This document shows, one piece after another, positions 1 to 5,796 of a stretch of DNA of 6,274 bases. Source of the stretch: Spirochaetales bacterium (lineage in GTDB: Bacteria; Spirochaetota; Spirochaetia; JABMQR01); assembly GCA_023139255.1 (NCBI GenBank), contig JAGLNY010000131.1, positions 1 to 6,274 of the forward strand, written 5' to 3'. The position numbers were made by a program, and so were the translations under genes. Under the pieces are notes generated by a model that ran no database searches, was not told where the DNA came from, and saw only the letters and a list, made by a program, of their open reading frames with translations. Each line of letters starts with the position of its first letter. Within the stretch, counting starts at the first letter, position 1.

Positions 1-487
1 ATATTTTGATTTCCTTCATCCACTTTTCAAGATCCGCAGCAAATTTTTCTGTTTTCGGAAGAACGTGTTCCATAAGAGGGCCTTCCTGTCCCTCAACCTG
101 CCCTGACAACCATTCCGGGAATACATAGTCAAGATTTTTCATTTTCTGCATACATCGCAGGTATCGGCGTCCATAACCCTGAATTGATTTTTCTTTCAGC
201 ATGTGAGTGAGAAAAACTGCACCGAACACAACAGCAGCACCACTTTTCCCAACACTTTTGTCCAGTTTTTTCAACCATTTCCTGGATGCCCTGCTTACCT
301 GGAACATCCGGACTGCCGCACCCACAATTACCAAATCAGGCACATCTTCAGGCGGCGGTAGGGATTCAAGGTTCCGTACATGTCCAACTTTCACTAAAGA
401 AGTAGTTTTCCCAAGTACATCCTTCAGTGTTTCAGCAACTTTTTCCCCATTGCCATATCTTGAATCGTGAACTATTAATATTTTCAT
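1..487 (-). CDS. Flavodoxin-like protein, 3' end cut by the window edge
   Basis: Reading the minus strand from the ATG at 487 gives 162 residues with no stop before the left edge, so the gene is partial at its C-terminus. The product begins MKILIVHDSRYGNGEKVAET, a beta strand followed by a flavodoxin-type phosphate-binding loop (residues 8-18, D-S-R-Y-G-N-G-E-K-V-A) that would hold the FMN phosphate. A second strand (DLVIVGAAV, about 51-59) and a third (GAAVVFGAVF, about 83-92) follow in the flavodoxin alternation, with the usual helix between them. Flavodoxin domains are about 150-170 residues, so only a few residues are probably missing. The likely role is a cytosolic FMN-dependent electron carrier or small oxidoreductase; the redox partner cannot be seen. 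The start is supported by an AGGGGAG ribosome binding site 8 bases upstream. The gene is divergent from the 579 ORF and sixA. The family is fairly sure; the exact subfamily is not. Confidence 0.8.
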   Translation of the reverse strand, partial: MKILIVHDSRYGNGEKVAETLKDVLGKTTSLVKVGHVRNLESLPPPEDVPDLVIVGAAVRMFQVSRASRKWLKKLDKSVGKSGAAVVFGAVFLTHMLKEKSIQGYGRRYLRCMQKMKNLDYVFPEWLSGQVEGQEGPLMEHVLPKTEKFAADLEKWMKEIKI

Positions 488-578
488 ATTTGAAACTCCC
501 CTATGGTTCATGTCAATTCATAAATTCTACTACATAAACGCTTTGACATTAAAGGAAAAATATCCTAAAACAGATTAA
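488..578. promoter_or_regulatory. Divergent intergenic region with weak promoter candidates
   Basis: This AT-rich gap must hold the promoters for both divergent units. On the plus strand TTGACA (543-548) is a perfect -35 hexamer, and 17 bases later comes TAAAAC (566-571), a poor -10. If used, transcription would begin almost at the ATG at 579. On the minus strand TTGACA (516 down to 511) is too close to the flavodoxin start to be useful, while TAGAAT (529 down to 524) could be a -10 with only a weak -35. No operator or strong inverted repeat is evident. Confidence 0.3.
496..502 (-). promoter_or_regulatory. Ribosome binding site of the flavodoxin-like gene
   Basis: On the minus strand the sequence AGGGGAG lies 8 bases before the ATG at 487. 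It matches the Shine-Dalgarno consensus well and decides this start over later in-frame ATG codons. Confidence 0.75.
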
Positions 579-685
579 ATGAAGCTAAAATATTTTGGGC
601 ATAGCACCAGTGACATCTTTTTATTCATCCTCCCATTGATACTTCCGGTAATGCTTGTCAGATATGAACTCTCCTATACTGCAGC

Positions 686-701
686 CGGCAGTATTCTGCC
701 G
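686..701 (+). repeat. Short perfect hairpin inside the MFS remnant
   Basis: CGGCAG (686-691) and CTGCCG (696-701) form a perfect 6-base-pair stem around the loop TATT. There is no following T run, so it is not a rho-independent terminator. It lies where the N-terminal MFS-like part gives way to the last hydrophobic segment, so it may mark the deletion junction. Confidence 0.5.
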
Positions 702-754
702 ATTATATTAAGCGTATTGTTCCTGCTGTACTTGTGGAAAAATTCAACAACCGC

Positions 755-762
755 AGGGGAGG
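755..762 (+). promoter_or_regulatory. Strong ribosome binding site deciding a CTG start for sixA
   Basis: AGGGGAGG ends 7 bases before CTG at 770. It is badly placed for the other in-frame candidates: GTG at 734 lies upstream of it and TTG at 779 is 16 bases beyond it. It lies inside the 3' end of the upstream 579 frame. Confidence 0.7.
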
Positions 763-769
763 TAGCCGT

Positions 770-1246
770 CTGAAAACATTGATTCTCATCCGTCATGCAA
801 AATCGGACTGGTCACAATCTGATATTACTGATTTTGAACGGCCGTTGAAAAAAAGGGGGCAGAAAGAGGCTTCCAGTATAGCAATGAAAATCAGGCATTT
901 GGGTTATAAACCTGATTTACTTCTTTCAAGTCCCGCAAAGAGAACCTTATGCACAGCACAGATATTGGCCGATAGTTTTGCAATACCCCGGGAGAAAATT
1001 GAGGAAATACCAGCTCTCTACCAGGGAGAAGTTTCGGATTTCATCACTGTTGCTGCATCAATTCCCACAAACAAAAAAACTGTACTGCTTTTTGCACATA
1101 ACCCCGGTATAAGTGAATACGCATCTTTTCTTGTACAACAGGAAATCTATATGCATACGTGCACTGCTGTTATTTTTGATATCCTGGATCAGTGGAAAGA
1201 CCTCAAGTCTGCAGAACAGTTTATGATCCTTAATCCGGGAAAATGA
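770..1246 (+). CDS. sixA: Phosphohistidine phosphatase SixA family protein
   Basis: The product belongs to the histidine phosphatase (phosphoglycerate mutase-like) superfamily, SixA branch. SixA enzymes are small cytosolic phosphatases that remove phosphate from histidine, for example on the HPt domain of ArcB or on the nitrogen PTS protein NPr in E. coli. Started at CTG 770, the protein is 158 residues, close to the roughly 160 of the family, and begins MKTLILIRHAKSDW as family members do. The catalytic RH motif is R8-H9. The conserved D-F-E-R-P-L-K-K-R-G stretch lies at 21-30, SSPAKRT with its phosphate-binding arginine (R58) at 53-59, and the second catalytic histidine H110 in FAHNPG. The GTG at 734 would add twelve residues lacking the family pattern and would precede the ribosome binding site, so I reject it. 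The CTG overlaps the upstream stop (CTGA), suggesting translational coupling. The substrate here is unknown; no two-component or PTS gene is adjacent. Confidence 0.87.
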   Translation: MKTLILIRHAKSDWSQSDITDFERPLKKRGQKEASSIAMKIRHLGYKPDLLLSSPAKRTLCTAQILADSFAIPREKIEEIPALYQGEVSDFITVAASIPTNKKTVLLFAHNPGISEYASFLVQQEIYMHTCTAVIFDILDQWKDLKSAEQFMILNPGK

Positions 1247-1342
1247 GCAGCTGCAGTGAATACTTGCTGCTTAGTGAAAGTATCCTGAAGTTTTCAATTT
1301 GAATGAATGTATATCGAAAAACCATGATATAATTTCACCATT
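1247..1342. other. sixA-moxR intergenic region
   Basis: This 96-base gap separates sixA from the operon. It holds the extended -10 promoter near its right end. ATACTT (1260-1265) and AAGTAT (1278-1283) could form a 6-base-pair hairpin with a 12-base loop, followed at 1291 by TTTTCAATTT. It is too AT-rich and too far from a T run to be called a terminator with confidence. Confidence 0.4.
1325..1333 (+). promoter_or_regulatory. Extended -10 promoter for the moxR operon, apparently leaderless
   Basis: TGATATAAT combines a perfect -10 hexamer (1328-1333) with the TGn extension, which offsets the lack of a clear -35 at 17 bases (GAATGT at 1305-1310). A start of transcription 7 or so bases downstream falls at 1340-1342, right before the moxR ATG at 1343. 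No Shine-Dalgarno is present before that ATG. If the host were an archaeon, the TATA-like GTATAT near 1309-1314 would also place the transcript start about at the ATG. Confidence 0.55.
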
Positions 1343-2305
1343 ATGAATAATGAAAACCAAACAGATTACGAATTGGCTGCAGCATCAATGCAGGAGTTGA
1401 TCGGGGAAATTGCAAAAGGATACCTCGGAAAACCGGCTGTTGTTACACTCATGGTCAAAGCCCTGGTATCCGGTCTGCATACCTTGATAGAGGATGTGTC
1501 AGGAGTCGGAAAAACAACACTGCTGCGCTGCCTGGCAAAAGCCAGCAATCTTGATTATGGACGTATCCAGTTCACCCCGGACCTGCTGCCCGGAGATATT
1601 ACCGGAATGACAATCTGGGATCCGATAAAACGTGAGTTTATATTCCGGGAAGGCCCAATTATGCATCAGTTCATCCTTGCTGACGAACTGAACAGGGCTC
1701 CTGCGCGAACTCAATCAGCACTCCTGGAAGCCATGCAGGAAGAGGCGGTAACCGTGGATGGGATTCGCTACCCTCTACCGTCACCATTTTTTGTGGCAGC
1801 AGCGCAAAACCCCTTTTGGTATGCAGGAACGTACAAACTGCCGGAATCCCAGCTGGACAGATTCGGGATCAGCATAACCCCCGGATACCCAGACAGCCAA
1901 ACAGAGACCTTAATCCTTGATACCTATAAGGATTCGGAGGCTGTTGACAGGGTTGCCCCGGTAATAACCGCACAACGCATACTGGAAATCAGGAAACTGA
2001 TACGTTCAGTACAGATTGAGCAGAAAGTCCTTGCATATGCCGTCACTATAGGTCAGGAAACAAGAACCTCCGAGCACTTCCAGGCTGGATTAAGTACCAG
2101 GGGACTTCAACATCTCATCCGCCTGGCACAATGCAGTGCTCTTCTCGGAAAGCGCAGCTTCCTGATCCCGGAGGATATCCTTTCCGCGGCAGAACCGGTA
2201 TTGCGGCACCGGCTGATACTTACCCCGGAAGCCCGCAGTGAAGGGAGACCTATGAGTTACTTCATAAACCAGGTGGTCTCCCGGGTTCAAATCCCATACC
2301 AGTAA
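1343..2305 (+). CDS. MoxR-family AAA+ ATPase
   Basis: The 320-residue product has the size and full motif set of the MoxR family, cytosolic AAA+ ATPases that act as chaperone-like remodellers of partner proteins. The Walker A region is E-D-V-S-G-V-G-K-T-T (50-59), with K57 contacting phosphate; the usual proline before the glycine is a serine (S53). The Walker B motif is ILADE (111-115) followed by the typical LNRAPARTQSALLEAMQEE stretch. Sensor 1 is AAAQNP (152-157), where most relatives have ATQNP, then GTYKLPESQLDRF (162-174) with the arginine-finger region at R173. Sensor 2 lies at LSTRG (250-254, R253). The C-terminal lid domain runs from about 210 to 320. The gene heads an operon with DUF58 and transglutaminase-like genes, the classic MoxR partners. 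The ATG at 1343 has no Shine-Dalgarno and sits just beyond an extended -10 box. The next in-frame ATG (1388) also lacks one and would cut conserved N-terminal sequence only slightly. Confidence 0.93.
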   Translation: MNNENQTDYELAAASMQELIGEIAKGYLGKPAVVTLMVKALVSGLHTLIEDVSGVGKTTLLRCLAKASNLDYGRIQFTPDLLPGDITGMTIWDPIKREFIFREGPIMHQFILADELNRAPARTQSALLEAMQEEAVTVDGIRYPLPSPFFVAAAQNPFWYAGTYKLPESQLDRFGISITPGYPDSQTETLILDTYKDSEAVDRVAPVITAQRILEIRKLIRSVQIEQKVLAYAVTIGQETRTSEHFQAGLSTRGLQHLIRLAQCSALLGKRSFLIPEDILSAAEPVLRHRLILTPEARSEGRPMSYFINQVVSRVQIPYQ

Positions 2306-2312
2306 ACAACTC

Positions 2313-3500
2313 ATGAAAACCCCGGCCAGGATAGAGATAAAAGTACTGCTCCCGTTCCTTATCATAACCTTACTTCTGTATCTTACATCACGATATTTCG
2401 GGGGAATCTATATTCGGGCATTACGATTCTGGATCATCATTCTCAGCCTTGATTTTCTGATGCTCCTTATCAACCGTTTTTCCCTGAGATATTCCCAGAC
2501 ATTCACCCATAAGCACGTTCAGAAAGGGGAGATAGTGCAGTACGACCTGAATGTCAGCGGTTGGGGTATCATTCCTGTCCCTTCTGTTACTGTGGAGTTT
2601 ACAAGGATTCACCAACGGGATAAACAAGTCCTCCCGAATCAGCATTTCAGCATCAGACCGATGTCACGCCACCCGTTTTTCCGTGAAATCTATGCAGAAC
2701 TGCGGGGCGTCTATATTATGGGACTCTCAAGACTTTCTATAACAGGGTTTACCGGTCTGATCACCCTTGATCTGCCAATCTGGGCTAAAACATTCTATGT
2801 GTATCCACGTCTTATCGGGCTTCAGGACCACCCGCTCCAGAAACATCAGCCAACGGAGGGGCAGGCAGCCACCCTGACCGGGGAAAAGGGGGAATTTCAT
2901 ACTTTTTCCAGCTTAAAAGAGTACCGTGAGGGGGAAAATACCCGTTTTATCAGCTGGTCGCGATTTTCCCAGCTGGGAAGACCTTTACTCATGGATTTTG
3001 ACACCAGGGGCGGGGCAGGCATTCATATTTTCCTGGACCGGAGACCTGTAGGCAGAACTCCATTATGTGAGGATACTGCTATTGAAGCATCACTGGCGCT
3101 GGTAAATTCGGCATTCCGTTCCGGACAGCAAGTTACAGTTCATGGATTTCCGGGATGGGAAAGCAAGAAAATTATCTCAGAGGATGAGATTAACCGGTTA
3201 CTGAATTCTACCTTGATGCTTGAGTTTGACGCAGCTGACACCTCTGAATTGAGGGAAATTCCCGCTGATTCCACTCTTTATATTATATCCGCACTTCCGG
3301 ATTATCTTTTTCTGGACAGTGCCTTCTGGCTGAGCCAGCCTAGCGGTCAATTAATTGCGATTACAGAAGATATGAATATCCATAAACTAAAAAAAGCTAA
3401 AAGACTTATGGCTCAACTCCAGTTCAGGGGAACCGGAATTACAGAGATAACCGCAAATCATAGGTTAGAGGAGGAGCTGCCGTGTGTATTCTTCTCCTGA
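2313..3500 (+). CDS. DUF58 domain-containing membrane-anchored protein
   Basis: The 395-residue product has two N-terminal membrane helices (about 11-27 and 37-54) and then a large soluble region. The DUF58 signature lies at about 194-232: E-F-H-T-F-S-S-L-K-E-Y-R-E-G-E-N-T-R, then FISWSRFSQLGRPLLMDFD. The usual form is R-x-Y-x-x-G-D-x-x-R-x-I-x-W; here E208-N209 stands where G-D is usual, but R211, I213 and W215 are kept. DUF58 proteins often carry a von Willebrand A-like fold and are encoded beside MoxR ATPases, which are thought to act on them; the exact activity is unknown. GIHIFLDRR (236-244) matches the position of the VWA-like first strand, with D242 but no clear D-x-S-x-S metal site. 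The gene starts 7 bases after moxR with no visible Shine-Dalgarno, so translation is probably coupled to moxR. Its last 19 bases overlap the next gene. Confidence 0.9.
   Translation: MKTPARIEIKVLLPFLIITLLLYLTSRYFGGIYIRALRFWIIILSLDFLMLLINRFSLRYSQTFTHKHVQKGEIVQYDLNVSGWGIIPVPSVTVEFTRIHQRDKQVLPNQHFSIRPMSRHPFFREIYAELRGVYIMGLSRLSITGFTGLITLDLPIWAKTFYVYPRLIGLQDHPLQKHQPTEGQAATLTGEKGEFHTFSSLKEYREGENTRFISWSRFSQLGRPLLMDFDTRGGAGIHIFLDRRPVGRTPLCEDTAIEASLALVNSAFRSGQQVTVHGFPGWESKKIISEDEINRLLNSTLMLEFDAADTSELREIPADSTLYIISALPDYLFLDSAFWLSQPSGQLIAITEDMNIHKLKKAKRLMAQLQFRGTGITEITANHRLEEELPCVFFS
3469..3474 (+). promoter_or_regulatory. Consensus ribosome binding site for a GTG start
   Basis: AGGAGG lies inside the 3' end of the DUF58 gene, 7 bases before GTG at 3482. 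The perfect consensus and ideal spacing fix the start of the transglutaminase-like gene. Confidence 0.85.
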
Positions 3501-5536
3501 TACCTGTCATCGTCTACGAAATCCTCTACTTCCTGCTCAACGCCTCGGGATCCCACTTTCTGCTGCTGCTTTTTGAGCTGCCTCTGGCTGCGGCCTGTAT
3601 AGAGGCGCGTTTTGGGAAATCCCCCAGGGTAAAAACTTCATGCTCAATATTCAGGATCAGTGTCTATTCCCTTACTGCTGTTTTCTTAACCGGGTATATC
3701 ATTATTATATCCGACTCCATGTATCAGGGATGGTTCAAACTGCTGATAACCGGCAAGCCGAACGGGATTGTCTCATTCATATTCTCCTTTACAATAGGTT
3801 TCCTTGCCTCACTGGGCTGCTCCTGGATTCTCCAGTGGAAACATAAATCCCAGGCACTTGTTAGCATGCTGCTCCTGGTTAATCTGGTAATGCTGATTCT
3901 CTTTCCCGGGATTTTTACCATTTTACCATTCTGCATCCTATTAGGTCTCTATATCTTCATTCTGCTGCCGAAACCCGGCAGGGGCCGGTTAATACAGTAC
4001 GGGCTTCTTATAGTTGCATTCTCTGCCGCAATATCATGGCTGCCGCCAATAAGAAATCCTAACGCAAAAGGCAGCGCTGTTGTTGATAATGCATCCAGAA
4101 TCCTCCGGACTACACTCCTGAACATCCTCCCTCATCTGCCCCTAACCTACAATGTTCCCGGTTACGGGCACCCATACGCAAACAGCCGTTTTACCGGCGC
4201 ACGCCCCTACCTTACCAGTCATGTGCTTTTTGTTGTTGAAGCTGAACGTGGTACCGGATTATACCTAAAAACAGACATCTCATACTTCTTTAATGGGACT
4301 GCCTGGATTATTGATGAATCAGTAAGATTAATTGACCCGGTGAAATCAATTGATGAATTGCCCCAAGCCTTACTGAATACAAATCAGGATATTTCTCTCA
4401 CGGTAGTTACCGATCTTTTCCCGAAAATTCCTGTTACCCAGGATACCTATGCTGTTCGTGCGGGGGATTATATCTACCCTCTGCCGTCAGACAGTATGGT
4501 GGAACCCCCTGACGGTATCCCTCTGGGAAAGGGAGAAAGTGTCACCTTATTTACTAATCGTGCGATTGCAGTTGACGGCAGCCTTGTGGATCCCGGACAA
4601 TTTTCCCGTGCCCTGCAGCTGCCCTCTGATACTATGAAAACTTTTTCGCTGTTGTCGCAGACACTTCGGGGAGATACTGATGGAGAAACGCTTCGTAATA
4701 TCCGGAAATACCTTACAGACGGGTTCATCTATACTCTTGAGACTACCGCAAATCCCGACCCGATCGCAAACTTCCTGTTTGAGACAAAAGAGGGATACTG
4801 TGTTCATTTCTCTTCATCCGCAGCTATTTTGGCCAGGATGAATGATATCCCTGTGCGGATTGCCAAGGGGTTTATGACTGTCATCCCCAGAGAAGAGGAA
4901 CAGGACATGTATGACCAATTTATGTATCAGGGAGGTATGCCTGGAACACTAGGGACATCCCATATTACCGGATTTTCCTCCCACCAGTGGCCGGAAGTTT
5001 TTATTGAGGGCAGGGGTTGGGTGCCCTGGGAAGTCACTCCTCCATTGATCGGGCTTGCAGAGAACAGCCTGAATGCCTTCACAGCTGATGATGAGGCAAC
5101 CAGAACGCAATTGGAATATTTTGGGGTTCTCGCTCCCTCCGGGGAAGCAGAAATCTCCGGCAGCGGGAAATTGCTTTTCCCGGGGAAATGGGAGATTTTC
5201 CTTATTGTTCTCCTGGCTGTCTCCTTCGCAGTTATCCTGTACATTTTTCTGCCCCGAATCCGCCCGCTCGATGTACAAATCAATCGTTCCATAAAGCGGC
5301 TTGTCAGGAGAACAGCAAAAAAACGGTTCGTTTCGACACCCGGGTTAATCGGGTGGCAGTTTTGGGGACACAAAGTTTCCCAATCGCTGTACGAGGATAC
5401 TGCATCGGTGCAGGAGATGGTTACCGGTCTTCTCACCCACTACTACAATCCTCAGGGTCTTCCGAAAAACGAGAAAGCCGCTCTTCTCAGGATTATTCAC
5501 CGATTATACAGAATTATCAGACGTTCGAGGAAATAA
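3482..5536 (+). CDS. Membrane-anchored transglutaminase-like protein (TgpA type)
   Basis: The 684-residue product has the TgpA architecture. About seven hydrophobic segments fill residues 2-188. A large region predicted outside the membrane follows (about 190-568), then one more helix (about 570-590) and a basic cytoplasmic tail (591-684) resembling DUF4129. The papain-like transglutaminase core is clear: EGYCVHFSSSAAILARM holds the nucleophile C440, SSHQWPEVFIEGRGW holds H501, and VPWEVTPP places E517 where many relatives have the catalytic aspartate. Such proteins are believed to cross-link or cleave peptides outside the cytoplasm; the TgpA relative in Pseudomonas is reported essential, but the substrate is not settled. 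The GTG start at 3482 has a perfect AGGAGG at 7 bases and overlaps the DUF58 gene by 19 bases, so the pair is translated together. The gene ends the operon; no convincing hairpin terminator follows. Confidence 0.9.
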   Translation: MCILLLIPVIVYEILYFLLNASGSHFLLLLFELPLAAACIEARFGKSPRVKTSCSIFRISVYSLTAVFLTGYIIIISDSMYQGWFKLLITGKPNGIVSFIFSFTIGFLASLGCSWILQWKHKSQALVSMLLLVNLVMLILFPGIFTILPFCILLGLYIFILLPKPGRGRLIQYGLLIVAFSAAISWLPPIRNPNAKGSAVVDNASRILRTTLLNILPHLPLTYNVPGYGHPYANSRFTGARPYLTSHVLFVVEAERGTGLYLKTDISYFFNGTAWIIDESVRLIDPVKSIDELPQALLNTNQDISLTVVTDLFPKIPVTQDTYAVRAGDYIYPLPSDSMVEPPDGIPLGKGESVTLFTNRAIAVDGSLVDPGQFSRALQLPSDTMKTFSLLSQTLRGDTDGETLRNIRKYLTDGFIYTLETTANPDPIANFLFETKEGYCVHFSSSAAILARMNDIPVRIAKGFMTVIPREEEQDMYDQFMYQGGMPGTLGTSHITGFSSHQWPEVFIEGRGWVPWEVTPPLIGLAENSLNAFTADDEATRTQLEYFGVLAPSGEAEISGSGKLLFPGKWEIFLIVLLAVSFAVILYIFLPRIRPLDVQINRSIKRLVRRTAKKRFVSTPGLIGWQFWGHKVSQSLYEDTASVQEMVTGLLTHYYNPQGLPKNEKAALLRIIHRLYRIIRRSRK

Positions 5537-5542
5537 AATTTG

Positions 5543-5548
5543 TATAAT
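5543..5548 (+). promoter_or_regulatory. Possible -10 box before the antitoxin remnant
   Basis: TATAAT is a perfect -10 hexamer, but no -35 is recognisable at the right distance and the region is AT-rich, so a chance match is likely. If used, transcription would start at about 5555, next to an ATG at 5554. It may be a relic of the autoregulated toxin-antitoxin promoter. Confidence 0.25.
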
Positions 5549-5553
5549 TATAT

Positions 5554-5732
5554 ATGAAAAAGCTAGCTAAAGAATGGTAAAGCGATTTTGCGAAACAGTT
5601 AAAGTGATATATGATCAAATTAAGATAGAAATTACAAAAACAACTATGGAAACATTCGATAAAACTGATAAGAATGAAGAAATCGTTGTTTGTAAGAACG
5701 CAAAAGAAATGTTTGACAATTTAGAAATATAA
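5554..5732 (+). pseudogene. Probable broken antitoxin gene, with a 52-residue open frame at 5574-5732
   Basis: The ATG at 5554 reads MKKLAKEW and then meets TAA (5578-5580), continuing SDFAKQLK to a second stop. The frame starting at ATG 5574 is open for 52 residues to TAA (5730-5732): it begins MVKRFCETVKVIYDQIK and ends EEIVVCKNAKEMFDNLEI. The two frames overlap as if one longer protein had been split by a frameshift and a point stop near the 5' end. The C-terminal part is charged and acidic-basic like small type II antitoxins, and the stop is followed after one base by the ATG of a YafQ/RelE-like toxin remnant, the usual antitoxin-toxin arrangement. I do not recognise the antitoxin family itself. 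A short functional 52-residue protein is possible, but neither ATG has a good ribosome binding site. The stretch is clearly more AT-rich than the operon before it. Confidence 0.4.
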
Positions 5733-5733
5733 A

Positions 5734-5796
5734 ATGTTTAAACCTTCTTATACAAAATAATTTGAAAAGGATCTTAAAAAATCAAAGATACAATAA
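5734..5796 (+). pseudogene. Remnant of a YafQ/RelE-like mRNA interferase toxin
   Basis: From ATG 5734 the frame reads MFKPSYTK, then a TAA stop (5758-5760), then FEKDLKKSKIQ and another TAA (5794-5796). With one base changed (TAA from CAA), the first part would be the typical start of YafQ-family toxins, which begin with a short strand followed by T-K-Q-F-E-K-D-L-K-K. Intact toxins are about 90 residues and cleave mRNA on the ribosome. Here only about 20 codons survive, and the catalytic histidine-rich C-terminal part is gone. The sequence after about 5797 has a different character and looks like another gene's end. The toxin is therefore dead. The 1-base spacing to the upstream frame supports a former toxin-antitoxin operon. 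Confidence 0.6.

Larger units (their letters stand above)
579..773 (+). pseudogene. Probable internally deleted MFS transporter remnant (64 residues)
   Basis: The frame encodes 64 residues with two hydrophobic segments (about 12-27 and 39-51). Residues 8-38 have the look of the first helix and following loop of a Major Facilitator Superfamily carrier: H-S-T-S-D, then L-P-L-I-L-P, then L-S-Y-T-A-A-G. In a full carrier this is followed by eleven more helices (about 380-400 residues in total). Here the next segment (LPIILSVLFLLYLWKN) leads straight to a hydrophilic tail and a stop, like a final MFS helix. The stop TGA (771-773) overlaps the CTG start of sixA as CTGA, which suggests that the natural 3' end of an upstream gene has been kept. 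I infer that an in-frame internal deletion joined the N- and C-terminal ends. No Shine-Dalgarno precedes the ATG. A genuine small two-helix membrane protein is the alternative; nothing shows that it is expressed. Confidence 0.5.

Noticed and set aside
207..470. 87-codon plus-strand frame at the left end
   Set aside because: It is the complement of the flavodoxin-like gene, which has a clear phosphate-binding loop and ribosome binding site on the minus strand.
1260..1283. Possible terminator hairpin after sixA
   Set aside because: Only six AT-rich base pairs with a 12-base loop and no adjacent T run; too weak to call.
2276..2302. String GGGTTCAAATCCC resembling a tRNA T-arm
   Set aside because: It lies inside the conserved C-terminal codons of moxR, the stem pairs only partly, and no anticodon or D arm or acceptor partner can be placed upstream.
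4927..5436. Long antisense open frame of 169 codons
   Set aside because: It lies opposite the transglutaminase catalytic domain and C-terminal tail, whose motifs are unmistakable. Its own residues show no family pattern and it has no ribosome binding site.
5188..5547. 119-codon plus-strand frame overlapping the 3' end of the transglutaminase gene
   Set aside because: It is in another frame of a well-supported gene, has a composition typical of a shadow frame, and has no recognisable motif.
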